From assembly GCA_933207985.1 (NCBI GenBank), contig OW240914.1:134089119-134153118 (forward strand): a stretch of DNA of 64,000 nt, given 5' to 3'. A program made the position numbers and the translations under genes. The DNA comes from Pelobates cultripes (taxonomy: Eukaryota; Chordata; Amphibia; Anura; Pelobatidae). How positions within the stretch are numbered: the first letter of the stretch is position 1; each line of letters starts with the position of its first letter. Below the pieces are notes generated by a model. The model was not told the DNA's origin. It was given only the letters and a program-made list of their open reading frames with translations, and ran no database searches. Below, piece by piece: positions 45,996-58,294 of the stretch.

Positions 45996-47862
45996 ATTAG
46001 GCTCACAGTCGCCAAAGCTATCAATGAATACTTCACCACAAACACGGCCTCCGCCAAGTCCCCAATAACATTGTGGGCTGCACACAAACCTGTTATCAGA
46101 GGCACTCTCATTAGCCTAGCATCAGCCCATAAAAAAAGGAAGACACAGCAAATCACAGAGACGCTGACCGAGTTACGAAACTCGAAACTAGCCACAAACG
46201 GGACCCACAGCCACACACTCTGCGCGAACTCACCGCCGCCAGAGACCTCCTTAAATGACTCATGCACACGGACACGACCAAAGCCTTGATGTGGCTCAAA
46301 CAGAAATACTATGAATCAGGCAACAAAGCCTATACCATGTTAGCTCCTCGGCTCAAAAAACGCATAGAAGCCAAAAAAATATCATCTATACGCACGAGGA
46401 CAGGTTCAATCAGCGACCTACCCGAACAGATAGGCGACACATTCCAACTCTACTTCGAATCCCTGTACAACCACTCACCACACCTTGGCCGAGACTCCAC
46501 AGTCTACCGGGAACAGCTAGATAAATACCTCCAACACATAACCCTATCTACCCTGTCCCAAGCCGCCAAACAATCCTTAGAAGCAGAGGCGACAGTGGAA
46601 GAGATGGCAATAGCCCGTGGGGCTTGCAAACCTAACAAAAGCCCGGTCCCAGATGGGTATACTGCTCTTTACTACAAAGAGTTGCCCTTACTCCTCAAAC
46701 ACCTCTGCGCAGTATTCAACGCTACCTTACGAGGCGACCACCTCCCACCCGACATGACAATGGCAAATATCTGCTTACTCCCCAAACCTAACAAGGATCT
46801 CACGGAACCCGAGCACTACAGACCCATCTCTCTACTCAATGTAGACCTCAAAATCATGAGCAAGATGATGGCCAATAGAATTAACCCATACCTAGACAGA
46901 TTAATACACCCAGACCAAGTGGGCTTCATCCCCAATAGACAAGCTTTAGACAATACACGCAGAAACATAGACCTTATATGGCTAACTCAACATTGCAAAA
47001 TCCCTACAACAGTGATCTCACTAGACGCCGAAAGGCGTTCGACCACCTACTATGGCCCTTCCTTTACCGCACACTAGAACATATGAACTTCCCGAGCTCA
47101 TTTCTTGCGTTCTTGCAGGCAACATACCACTCCCCTCAAGGAGCCCTCCTGCTTCCCAACATCACACCGCCCAGATTCCCAATATCAAACGGCACATGAC
47201 AAGGGTGTCCACTATCGCCCCTCATGTTTGCCATATCGTTAGAACCCCTACTCCACGCAATTCGTAGCAATCCTCATATAGAAGGAGTAACTATCAGGGG
47301 CGAACAATACAAGGTGTCTGCCTACGCGGACTACATTCTCTTAACACTAATCTACCCGGACCAATCCATAGATTCCCTATTAAAAACCATACACGAATAC
47401 GCAATGGTCGCAGGATACAAGTTGAACCTAGCAAAATCAGAAATCCTACCCATCCAACTCTCCGAATCACAACTAAGCAACTTAAAAAATAAATACCCAT
47501 TCCCAATATGCCCCTCAGACATAACATACTTGGGAATTCAGTTACCAGCCGACTTAACCACTATATACATGAAAAACTACACACCGTTACTACGCATCGC
47601 ACACACCGACCTGCAAAGATGGGCGACGCTAGGAGTTTCCTGGCTAGGCCGGGTGGCGTCTGTAAAACTGAATCTACTTCCCCGACTGCTATACCTCTTT
47701 CAGACGCTGCCCATACCTCCCCACAAAGCAGATCTCAAAACCCTACAAACGGCGGTCGACAAGTTTATCTGGAATGGACATAAACCCCGAGTTAGTAGGA
47801 ACAAACTCTACGTTCCTAAAAAACACGGAGGCCTTGGGTTACCGAACCTCTCACACTACTAG
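45996..47862 (+). pseudogene. L1-type ORF2, linker and reverse transcriptase
   Basis: The frame goes on past a TAG (45993-45995) with LWAAHKPVIRG, shifts near 46250 (TGA at 46256), then has NKSPVPDGYTALYYK, YRPISLLNVDLKIMSK and DQVGFIPNRQ. A one-base loss at about 47031 breaks DAE|KAFD. TGA at 47197 replaces the arginine of RQGCPLSP (CGA to TGA). The catalytic box reads AYADY instead of AYADD (47317-47331), so the second metal-binding aspartate is gone. Stop at 47860. Confidence 0.85.
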
Positions 47863-48028
47863 CAGCGCAACTAGCCCAGATTCAACATTGGCACGCCCCA
47901 CCACAAACCAAATGATGGGTAGACATTGAACACACAATCTTTGGCAAAGATCACCCATCCCTGTATATGTGGGTTCCTAAACCACATGGATCCCTACCCC
48001 CCCCAACTCCCCAGCCATCACTCATTCT

Positions 48029-48843
48029 TTGGACCTATGGGACAGACTACAGGATAAATACGACCTATCCTCATTTCTCTCCCCAATGACCCCGATATGG
48101 AGGAACAAACTTTTCCCACCACGGCTCACTCCAGTCAACTTTGCCCAGTTTGACCAAAGGGACATTGTAAGACTTAGCCACTTATACCAAAATAATAAGG
48201 TAATCCAATATTCGGAAATTAAAGACGCTGACACTCTGACGATGTTTGACCATTTCCGATACATTCAGTTACGCAGCTTCGCCTCAACCCCGATTATCCA
48301 ACAAGCAGGCACGGCCACACTCTCCAGATTCGAGAAAGACTGCACACACCAACCACTCAGACGAGGCCAAATCTCGGACCTCTACACGACTCTGGCAACT
48401 CACCCCACCCAAGTAACACTGCCTTACATAGCGGCCTGGGAAAAAGATCTAGGACCCCCGGAGGACAACACAGACTGGGCAGATATATGGGAGTCAACGG
48501 CCTCGATCTCAATCTGTGTAACACACGTGGAACAAGCATATAAAATGCTTTTTCGCTGGTACCTCACACCCCAACGCCACCTCACACCCCAACGCCAAGC
48601 AATCATTCACAAAACACCCAACACCTGCTGGAAACTCTGCGGAGAACAGGGGACATTCCTCCACTGCTGGTGGACTTGCCCCAAAATCAAACCCTTATGG
48701 CTCAGCGTCACTATACTACTGACAAAAATCCTACATAAGCCATACCCTCTAGATCCGTGGGCCCTACTACTCTCAAAACCTCTAGAGAACCTAACCAGAG
48801 CAGAAAACAAACTCAGCGCTGGCATCGCCCTAGCAACGAGGTG
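48029..48843 (+). pseudogene. L1-type ORF2, C-terminal region with cysteine motif
   Basis: Reads as LWDRLQDKYDLSSF..., with FRYIQLRSF and the cysteine/histidine motif CWKLCGEQGTFLHCWWTCP typical of L1 ORF2 ends. An exact 18-base duplication (48561-48578 and 48579-48596) adds six residues. The linking stretch 47863-48028 is shifted. Confidence 0.8.
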
Positions 48844-49895
48844 AGCGATAGCGGAACTATGGTCAACAACCCGTATACCATAACAATTGCTTATCACCAA
48901 AAAAATACAGGACCACGTACAAATGGATAAGCTCACGTCCCAGCTCCATGATACGCCCAAACATTTCCATAAGGTCTGGGACCCATGGCTAGAAGGAGAT
49001 ACCTCCCTACCCTGGTAAATACAACTCTAACTCATACAGACGCAAACACTCCACAGTCGTAGACACTCTCAATTAACTATAAAGAACAAACTCCCTAACA
49101 TAACCCTCTTAAGCCCAATCAACCCTGAAACCCAATGGACCCACCGGGCTGGGACGCCGTGCCGCGACACCCCAACTGCCCACCCACGGACCCCCCACCC
49201 CAGGGACAGTTTTCCCTCGACCCTCGCCCTATCCCCAGAACCACTATCTTGCCCCTGCACAGGACCAACAGGCCTCAGAACTTTCTCTCCTGAGACACAC
49301 ACACCCCGAAACAATCCGCAACGACGGAAGACCAAACACCGGGTCACTGTTTAACTCTGAGACAAACAAACTTATACTGAAGGCAAACAACATCATGGAA
49401 CTGACAAACAACAGTATATCCACAAAGGTGTATTGCCAACGGGGGAAGGGGGCAGAGCAGAGAGAAAAGAAAACAGGGAAGAGAAATAAACCGCAAAAAT
49501 CGATACCCATAGGGTACCACAGACACCCCCTAAGGCCCATACCGGGGTAGACCCAAGCAAAGACGCACACTCCTCCCCACATACCAGAGTTACGCAACAG
49601 AGAGGAGTGACGGAGACCATTATATATTGTTTTTTCTCTTTCTTTCCTTCTCTTCCTCATACCATTGAAAAACATGTACAACTCCAGCCTATGTCATCCC
49701 CGCATATGTAACGGGTAATTGTGTGACTGTAAAAACAAGGAACAAGAAATGAAAGGGAAAATTGGAACTGTACAACTGTGCATTACCTTTCTCTACCCCG
49801 CCACAATTTCTTTTCTGTAACCCATACCCTGTACACCGAACTGTATAAAACAAAATAAACCACAAATAAAGAGTTTTAAAAAAAATAAAAAATAA
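48844..49895 (+). other. 3' UTR and tail of the L1-like element
   Basis: Non-coding, C/A-rich, with purine-rich 49440-49490, then AATAAA at 49865 and an A-rich tail. Confidence 0.7.
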
Positions 49896-49902
49896 AAATT
49901 AC

Positions 49903-50350
49903 ATGCTTTAATAGTTGCTTTTGTGGTTGGAAATAATGAATATAGTTTTGGTCTAAAATTTGTGGGAATCCATAGAATTTCTTTAATTGAGAGTGGGTAA
50001 ATGTTTGTTGATTCCATTTCCAACCATTGGGGTTTATGTGAGTCCAAATTGAATTTAAGGGCCACTGCTGCATTTTTAGCATGGTAGTTTGTAAAATTGC
50101 TAATTTAATTCTACTCGGTTTATAATTCCAAATAAATTCCAAATAAAGTGTTGAATGTATCATTTTAAAAATTATATGTGGATTTTGAGAGTGATGACTC
50201 TAATGAAATATAATATTTTTGGGAGGACATTCATCTTAATCGAGTTAATTTTGCATCAACAAGAGATTTCGAGATCATACCAATTTTCTATGTCTTTTTT
50301 TTTTTGGCCAACTTTTTCTGAAGCTGCAATCATGCATCCTTGATAGGTTC
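49903..50350 (-). pseudogene. Older L1-like ORF2 fragment, upstream half
   Basis: Minus-strand text FIWNYKPSRIKLAILQ (about 50133-50085) and NSIWTHINPNGWKW match the L1 ORF2 region after the RT. This is the other half of the LINE at 41100-42011. Confidence 0.6.
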
Positions 50351-50494
50351 TTTCATAAGTTTATGCCTAAGTATAAAATATAAGAATCTCTCCAATCAAA
50401 ATAATTAATATTCATAATAAATAATTATATATTTCCCTTGAAATATTAACTAATCATCAATAGAGATGGATGAGTGTGAGGATGTCCAATGTCA

Positions 50495-50800
50495 GTTAGG
50501 CGACCAAAAGTCATTTAGCAAGCACTAAGTGCCTCTGATTGACAGCCACTAGAGGCAGTCTTAGTCCTGCAATGAAATCACTGCAGTGTCTCTAAAACGG
50601 CAATGATTTATATTGCAGGACTAAGGGGTACAGGGACACTGCACCCAGACCACTTCATGAAGCTGAAGTGGTCTGGGTTCCTATTGTGTCCCTTAAAATT
50701 TGGCAACACGTTTGGTTTTGCTCTGCCCATACATGTCCGGAAAGACCATCCATATGTGGTCCTACACTTTAAGGGTATAATCACTGAACACTGAAACACC
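50495..50800. mobile_element. MITE with three consecutive stem-loops
   Basis: Perfect 14-base stems: CTTAGTCCTGCAAT (50560-50573) with ATTGCAGGACTAAG (50612-50625), and CCCAGACCACTTCA (50644-50657) with TGAAGTGGTCTGGG (50664-50677). A third smaller one is AGTGCCTCT with AGAGGCAGT (50527-50559). Related wording appears at 52190-52260. Confidence 0.65.
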
Positions 50801-51276
50801 AAACAGAACCCACTAAATTGTGTCAGCTCTGGTCCCCACCTATTTTCTTTTCTTTGATAGCTTTGCCATACTGGAGGTGATGATTAAGAACATCACTGGA
50901 CTACCTTCTTGACCAACTTTTCCCTACTCAACCAAACCACAATGTCCTTAGGCAAATGTGATAAAGAGAACCCTTACAAAACGTCTAATTGCTGCAGCTA
51001 GGAACCTGATCCCATTTTTATACGTCGCAACTTGATCCTCTTGGACCACATTTATTACTGATCCCCACATGGCCACAATGGCCATGAGTAAACTATCTTC
51101 ACTTGCCTGCAGGCTGTGCGGAGCCCCAGCTGGTTCCACGTAAGTCTCTTATTTTTTGAGACCAATAGCTGTTTGCAATGAAGAAATCAAACAAAAGAAA
51201 TTGAAATAGCTCAAGACAATGAATGCTTCAAGTGGTTTCCCCAAATTCAACTGAAAATGCAACTTATAATGACTTT

Positions 51277-51850
51277 TACAGTCTCAAAAGTATTCAACCT
51301 CCTAAATAGAATTCCTCACCACAGCAGAAATATGCAGACAGGTGTTGTTTCAAGCACATCTGATGCAACTAATCAAGGGCTTCTGTTGAGTTTGTTTGTT
51401 GAGTGTCACGTTTGACTGCATGATAGAAATATGGCTAAGTTAAAAGAATGGTCCACAAAGTTAAGAGAAAAGATCATCGCCCATTTACAAACAAGGAACA
51501 GGATATAAAAAAATAGGAAGGGCACTGAATGTTCCTAGAGACACCATTTGAAACATTGTTTGCAAGTTCAAAGTTGAAGGAACAGTGGTTACACTACCTG
51601 GAAGTGGCAGAAAAAGGAACTTATCAATGGTTGCAACCAAATTTCTGAGAAGGCTGGTTGTGAAAAACTCTTGGGTGACTGCAAAAGACCTGCAGCAAGA
51701 CTTGGTGGCAACCAGCACTGAGGTTTCAGTGAGCACAGTAAGCCACGTACTAAACGCAGAAAGATTCCATGCCAGAACTCCAAGACACCACTTCTGACGC
51801 AAAAGCAGAAGAAAAGTCGGCTCCAATATGATCAAAATCATGTAAGCCAC
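51277..51850 (+). mobile_element. Tc1/mariner-type element, truncated
   Basis: Starts at a TA followed by CAGTCTCAAAAGTATTCAAC, a Tc1-like terminal repeat, with a transposase start at 51431. The 3' half with the DDE core and the right terminal repeat is absent. Confidence 0.7.
51431..51850 (+). pseudogene. Tc1-like transposase, DNA-binding part
   Basis: MAKLKEWSTKLREKIIAHLQ from the ATG, then TAA after codon 25 and a shift into the frame with VPRDTI, KFKVEGTVVTLPGSGRKR (GRPR-like hook between the two helix-turn-helix units), VTAKDLQQDL and STVSHVLNAERFHARTPR. These are the paired-like DNA-binding domains of Tc1 transposases. The catalytic domain is missing. Confidence 0.8.
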
Positions 51851-52097
51851 AGAAATTTTAGGATTCTGTTCTAACATTTCCCAATATTCTCTACGGTAGC
51901 CACTAACCACTACTTAAAGACTAGTTTCCAGCTGCTTTTTAACCCAGCTTTTTAATGGCTAATGCTAATTCTCAAAACTAAAAAGCAGCCTCTTACTTTT
52001 TAAGTAAGATTATATAGGAAAAAATATGTTAGCTTTAAAAATTAAAGATAAGGCCAGACACATGACATAAAACAGAAAATTATTCTTTAAATAATTA

Positions 52098-52617
52098 TAG
52101 TGCATGCATCATTTAAAGAAACACTTCACACAGAATTTCACCGTAAATGGTACATATTACTATGTCTGGCATAGCACAATATAACAATTTAAAGTGGTCT
52201 GAGTGCAGTGTCCCTGTCCCCTTAAACTACATTGCTTACATTGCAGGGTTAACTCCTTCTCTAGTGGCTGTCATACTGACACTCACTAGAGACCCTTCTG
52301 CAGCACTGACTAAGTAAAACTCAGGCACGTCATCCGTAAGCCCCATGTGAAAGCATTGATTCAATGCTTTCTTGTGTGAAAGTTTTAATGTCTCTGTGGC
52401 GCTCAATGAGAAGCATTGGACTGGACATCATGGGGGAGGTCCTGCCTCCTCCATGACATCACCAGGGGAGACGAGCTGAACAGCGCAGAGGGAGTCTCTG
52501 CACTGGAACAACGGGAGTAAATCTTTGTTTATTTATTTATTTTGCTTGATTTTGCACCCAGTAGGGACAGATACAAATACAGATTTGTATTCCTAACTTT
52601 ATAGTGTTCCTTTAATA
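52098..52617. mobile_element. 520-bp MITE with TTAAAGGAACACT-type inverted ends
   Basis: Left end TTAAAGAAACACTTCACA; the right end reversed reads TTAAAGGAACACTATAAAGT. Inside it shares AAAGCATTGATTCAATGCTT with the repeat at 41048. No open frame. Confidence 0.65.
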
Positions 52618-52619
52618 TA

Positions 52620-53485
52620 ATATATACACTATCACTATCTCCTGTTATGGTCAATCACATGGTGAAGTATGCAAGCTCAGGGTGAGCCTTTTTTACGGGC
52701 AAGGTGTGGTTGCTATTGTAACAGCTTTCTCAGTTTGTGTTTTTGTGCTTTGTGACCAGATTTCTTTGTGAGTAGATGTTATTGGTGGTCAGCTGGTTAA
52801 AAAATTATTTCTGTTGTTAATAGCCATTACAGCTAGTGACAAGTTTAGAAATGACCCCTTGGTATTCTTAATAATATAGTCCCTAAATTTTGGCTAAAGC
52901 TCATCTGTAGGTTCACCCAGACAGCAGCAAAAAGAATGTGAACTCTTAGTTGTGTAGGCATAAGAGATATCATGATAGGGACACCATCTACATGGACCAC
53001 AGCTTCCTGTTCTCTTGCCTCCCCAGCACTGAAGTATATGAAAGTAGGACATGGGATGGTACAGAATCTAGGGCTCTTTTAAAAAGATACGTATTATATA
53101 ATGTCAGTAGTTAATTTGTACAATGTCTTAGGAATTATCATCTGCAGAAAAGGCCCTGGGCATAGAGTTTATCTCTGACAGGTCTCATATGCAGGAATTG
53201 CATGCCCACAAGCTATATAACAGCCTGCGGGCTGTCTTGTGCTTCATTTACAAATTGACGTTTGATACTTGTTAGATCGGTTATTGTAATGTGTGTGTGT
53301 TTTTACATGTAATAAAAGAAGATGTATTTTGCGCTGGATATGCAATGTCCATTTAGAATGTTTTTGATGATGTGTGATTATTACTAATGGACATGGAAGT
53401 CTCTTACCATTTATTAGGTTTTCATTTGGATTTGCATAACAAAAAGTTCTCCTGATACATCTAGCATTTTCTTTTAAAAAAAATT
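52620..53485. other. No gene seen
   Basis: AT-rich intergenic sequence. Confidence 0.6.
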
Positions 53486-53489
53486 ATCT

Positions 53490-53860
53490 TACTGTAAGTG
53501 TAAGGACATGAAATGGTTAACTCTTTTTGCTTTATATGCTTTAAAATAATGTTTGAAATAATTATGCTGACTTTGGCAGATGTATTTTGTACCAAGGTCT
53601 TTCATCTACAGGATGTATGACCTTGCTTGACCTCAGGATGTTCCTGTCTCGTCTTTATTCAAATGCTTATCTTTTTAATGCCAGACAAGTATGGAAGTAA
53701 GGAAACTATAAATCTCGTTGCTTGCGTGACAAACTGTGTATAAATGCTAGCCCTGAAAATATACTCATGGAGAACTTGTTAAGCACTCTTTCGTGTCTGT
53801 GTCTTAATTTGCTAACAAGAACTCCCATCGATTGATGTGGTGACCGGAGGATCGAGAATC
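53490..53860 (+). mobile_element. Retrovirus-like LTR with primer-site-like boundary
   Basis: Begins near TGTAAGTGTAAGGACATG. TATAAA words lie at 53707 and 53739, a TCTTTCGTGTCTGTGTC R/U5-like part follows, then GCTAACA and, shortly after, TGGTGACCGGAGGATCGA (53838-53855), resembling a tRNA primer site of retroviral elements. No gag or pol follows, so it is a remnant. Ends are uncertain. Confidence 0.4.
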
Positions 53861-53989
53861 GAGGGGAGTTGAGTCCAGAACAGCATTTACCCTTTCACTT
53901 ACTTTAGCAGAAAGCAGTTTTTCTTCTGAGGGTTTTTTGGGGGGTATTTTTTCAGTGTATGAAGGATTTTATTTTGGTTCTTTTTTAAG

Positions 53990-54500
53990 CAAAATGTTTT
54001 TTGTTTTTTTTATTAGTTTCACACAAAAGGATATGTAGTACAGAAAGAACAAAGGAGAGAGGGAAAAAGCAGACAGAGAAAACAATTAACTTACAAGGAA
54101 ATATTTTTGACAGGTATATAATGTTCATAGGTAACAGCCATAAAAGGCTTCAAACTTTATCTTGGATTACATTAAGAAGGAACACATCCAGGTGATAATA
54201 ATGCCAAAAGGTATTATGCCATGACACAATGAACTGCTCCAAAATTCTAGTCCATTTTAGCAAAGTTTTCTTATTTTTTTTTGATGAACTGATATTTTTG
54301 TATAGATATAAAACGGAAATTCATTAGAATTTCTCTTTGGTTTGTTTGAAGTTGATTATGTTATAGACCTCCAATATTGTGGAATAATTGGCAGACTTCC
54401 ACTTAAAATCTATTTTCTTTTTTCTGCTATGATATAGATTAGAAAGGTTTTGGTGGTAGCTGATATTTAGTCAGAAATATACACTAGCAGAAAAGTAGCT
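53990..54500 (-). repeat. Possible L1-like LINE 3' end relic
   Basis: TTTTTTTATTAGTTTCACAC (54003) and GACCTCCAATATTGTGGAAT (54366) parallel the 3' end of the older LINE at 41100-41345 (TAGATTTCCAATATTTTGG). Very decayed. Confidence 0.3.
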
Positions 54501-57190
54501 AGTTAAAATGGAAAGTCAATAGAATTTTTTTGGGAAAATTCCATAACCTGAAGCCTGAAAAAGGGCTTATGTATGTTGACATCACCATCACTGTGGAGAA
54601 ACAATAGGGAAGATCATATGAAATCTCCAAGGTTTGAGATACAATATATATCTATCAATTTTTCATGTGCTTCACTATAATTATATAATGCTTTGAATTT
54701 AAATGTTCAGCCCTACTTTTTATAGATATTTTTATAATACTAATTTGGAAGACGATAACCTAATAAAGATGGAACATAGACAGTGAAGATAAAGATAGAA
54801 GACAATACTTCAACAGATAAGTATGAAATTAATATTATTTGTATTTATTTAGATATGCTACTGCCCATAGGGGCATGGGGATCCCTAGCTACTCAGGGGG
54901 GTAATATTGTACCCTTTTGCCTTATTATTTGTGGTATTAAGAAGTAAGAGTTTGGGCACCTTCTTGCCCTTTTATTTGATTATTAAGAACAGAGAGGTTT
55001 GGTATCCTCTAGTCAAATTTTGTTAATAGGGCTAAAGGGATTGGTCACTTCATTATTCAGGAGAAAGAAAAACGAACATTGCATTTTCACCAGGAGAAGG
55101 GCTATGCTGACTGGGGTATTCTCAGATGACAGTTTATAAGCTGTAACAGTAAATATATTGGATCCTTTAATTGACATATGGGCATAACTCATTTAATCGG
55201 TTGGAGAGTTAGCACCATTTAGCAAATCAACTTAACAGTATTTATCCATATTTAATATCTGCGAGGTCTCCGTTGTTTCATTTGGAAATTTTGAACAAAA
55301 ATCTTAAAATTTATTGTGTAGGCCTGAATTTTGCATGGCAACTGTCACTCCCAACACAATTCACCGTTTACTGACTTGAGTACATTATAAATTATTTCTG
55401 CTATTTGTTTTTCATTGGCTTGAACATGATGCTACTTCTCAAATAGTGCTGCACTTCACCTACTCAAAAATATCTCACTTCTACTATATTCACATTTGGA
55501 AATATCAGAAATTGTCATATAAATCATGCCATCCTGTTGAATACTAACAAGTCTGCATCAATTTTCAAGTGGCTAACAGGCCACTGCTCCTGTTTGAATA
55601 ACATCTACTGACTACTTAAAGTTATGTGGTGCCTGGTATCTGACTGAGACAGGTATGAAACTTTTGCCACAGTTTGTAGGCTCTAAAAACCTTCGTGCGT
55701 TGACTGTGTTCATTTGCCTAAAGCATAGCCTAAAGGATACACTGAACTCTGCAGAATTTTATGTTACCATGTTTGGAATTATGCCACAGGCCACTCTGTG
55801 TCCTAGGTAGGCTTATATTTATCACTCGCTCCAGGAACAAATGAAGAAATATATTGATTTAGTCAGTAGGCATCTCCCTCAATTTACATTTTTTTTATAT
55901 ACTGTCACCACTGGACATATATAGTCTGCAAGTGAGTTTTTATATAATTTTTTGGGGGTACTCAGAGACAGAATAAGCACTTCTCTAAAAAATGTAAAAA
56001 GGACACATGTAAGTGAAACGTTTTATAGTTTTCCTTAACATATTTAAGCTATGAATCCCTTTGCCCCCATCCATACCCCTTTTTCCATAACCCATGATTT
56101 TTTTTCACTCCCAGAAAGTAATGCCATATTAGCTCTTTTCTCGTTATCCTTGGAATTTTGCACTGGAAGATATATGTATTGGTAAATCAGTGATTTGATG
56201 TACTCATTAGCAACAAGACTCTTTAAGTGATGCTAAAAGAAGCACTAACTTATTCTGAGCTGCCATCAGGTAGATTTCTATTTTTTCCTCATGATTCAAT
56301 GTCCCTGCGTGTGGCTGCATTAGCAAATGCTGGGTTCAGTAATGTATGTTAGAAGTTGGCATGCTGCAGCTTATTTTCCCTGACGGCTGTGTACAGCATT
56401 TACTAACTAGTACACAACTGACTAAGATCAAGAGAACCCACTGGGACCCATTGCTGTCAATGGTGGGAATTAATTCAGCTAACCATGTGAAAATGTTGCT
56501 ATATTTTTATCATTCTCCAAATAAGCATCTCTGAGGGCTGAGCCTAGAGTATATCTAAAATAAAACAGAAGGGGGGGGGGAGGTGGGAGGAGCGAAATAC
56601 TAAATAAATAACTTTACCAAATCTCCAAACACTGCATGCCAGGTCTTTAGATGAATTAGGTGAATTAAGTGATTGGGGAAATAAGAGGATGTTGTTTGGG
56701 AAAATAAGAGGATGTTGTTCAGTGGACTTAGAATCCTTTTGCACTTTGAGGTGGTCATCCATCCTACATTGGACAGTTAATGGTTCAGGAACACATAATG
56801 GTCTTTTCCTTCCTGCATGGCATCATGAATAGATAGGGAGAATAAATGTTAAACTAGCTCTTTATTAAATACTTACTTTATGTTGACTAAACTAAAACTC
56901 TAATAGCGGTTCTGGTAAATGGCACTAAAGACATTCCAATATAGGGGATATCACCTTTCAGTGAGTGTTCCATGGTAGCTCTATGATATTTAAGGTGCTT
57001 GTGCCACTAAATTCCACAGGGACTTAAAGAGCATCAAATCTACTTTAACTTATTGTAGTGGTTATGGTACAAGATGGATATGGGTGAAATCATTATAATT
57101 TTTGACAAACTGTTTCCAAGCAGCTTGACCAAAAAAACTGACTCTTTTCCAGCTTTGGTTACAACACTACAAAAGTTTTAGTTTCTGATT
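54500..57190. other. No gene seen
   Basis: AT-rich sequence; a poly-G run lies at 56572-56580. No open frame with a recognisable motif. Confidence 0.55.
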
Positions 57191-57274
57191 ACCGTATATA
57201 CTCGAGTATAAGTCGAGTTTTTTGGCACGTTTTTTGTGCTGAAAAACCTCCACTCGACTTATACTCGAGTCAGT

Positions 57275-57312
57275 GTCTGTATTATGGCAACTTACATTGC
57301 CATAATACAGAC
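57275..57312. repeat. Perfect hairpin, 16-base arms
   Basis: GTCTGTATTATGGCAA, a six-base loop CTTACA, then TTGCCATAATACAGAC. Confidence 0.9.
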
Positions 57313-57360
57313 CAGGACCGCCGGGCTCATTACAAACCCGGCGGTCCTATTGGGGGCTGG

Positions 57361-57585
57361 CAGCGAGCTGTAACTTACCATTCCTGCAGCTCCTGTCAGC
57401 TCCCTTTTCCTCCGTTCTGGTCAGCTCCACTGTCAGCTCCACTGTAAATCTCGCGAGAGCCGTGGGTTACCGTGGCAACGCTCTGCGCGGCACTCAGACC
57501 GCGATACTTACAGTGGAGCTGACCGGAACTGAGGAGAAGGGAGCTGACAGAAGCTGCAGGAAAGTTAAGTTATAGCTCGCTGCAA
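57361..57585. repeat. Long imperfect palindrome, about 75-base arms, GC-rich loop
   Basis: CAGCGAGCTGTAACTTACC...GGTCAGCTCCACTGT (57361-57435) is the reverse complement of 57511-57585 at about 90 percent. The loop includes CTCGCGAGA and CGTGGCAACG. Confidence 0.85.
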
Positions 57586-57802
57586 GCCCCCCTCCTACAC
57601 AGCCCACGCCACTGGACCACCAGGGAATGAGAGCCCCCCTCCCTGGCCATGTATCAAGCAGGGAGGGGGGACAAAAATAAATAAATAAAAATTTAAATAC
57701 TATTAAAATAAAATAAAAATATTAATAATATAAAATAATAATAATAATAATAAAAATTAAAAAAAATAATAAAAATGCCCACCCCCCACCAAGGCTCTGC
57801 AT

Positions 57803-58112
57803 CGCATACACACACTGCACTCATGCACACATACACTGCACTCATACACACACACACTGCACTTATACACACACATACTGCACTCATACACACACACACT
57901 GCACTCATACATACACACACACACACTGCACTCACACACACTCTACATTCATACACACACACTGCACTCATATACACACACACTGCATTCATACACACCC
58001 ACACTGCAGTCATACACACACACACACTGCATTCATACACACACACACTGCATTCATACAAACACACTGCATTATATACACACACACACTGCATTCATTA
58101 TATACACACACT
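57803..58112. repeat. CACACACTGCA(C/T)TCATA minisatellite
   Basis: Units of about 20-26 bases with ACTGCACTCATACACACACA core. Reading frames on both strands across it are artefacts. Confidence 0.95.
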
Positions 58113-58294
58113 GTAAATAAATATTCAATTAATATAATTTTTGGGGGATCTAATTTTATTTAGAAATTTACCACTAGCTGCTGCATTTCCCACCCTAGTC
58201 TTATACTCGAGTCAATAAGTTTTCCCAGTTTTTTGGGGTAAAATTAGGGGTCTCGACTTATATTCGGGTCGACTTATACTCGAGTATATACGGT

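Larger units (their letters stand above)
42012..49895 (+). mobile_element. Near full-length L1/Tx1-like LINE, inactive
   Basis: The layout is a GC-rich start (GGGGGGCGGCGCCTGACTTC), ORF1 (42163-43139), a long T-poor inter-ORF region with a purine tract, ORF2 with AP endonuclease, RT and a CCHC-like tail (45211-48843), a 3' UTR, AATAAA (49865-49870) and an A-rich tail. AAATTAC occurs immediately before (42005-42011) and after (49896-49902), a short target duplication. It lies inside an older L1-like copy of opposite orientation. Many stops and shifts show that it is dead. Confidence 0.85.
57191..58294. mobile_element. MITE-like element with 26-bp perfect terminal inverted repeats
   Basis: Begins ACCGTATATACTCGAGTATA at 57191 and ends with its exact reverse complement at 58294; 26 bases match perfectly. 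A TA precedes CCG on the left and TG follows CGG on the right, consistent with a TA target with one mutation. No transposase frame. It holds a 16-base-arm hairpin (57275-57312), a large palindrome (57361-57585) and a CA satellite (57803-58112). Confidence 0.8.

Noticed and set aside
42163..48843. Host protein-coding genes in the 42-49 kb block
   Set aside because: All recognisable motifs are L1 ORF1 and ORF2 words, with frame breaks and flanking target duplication.
57693..58116. Cysteine/valine-rich minus frame and H/T-rich plus frame
   Set aside because: Direct translation of a CA minisatellite in a transposon.
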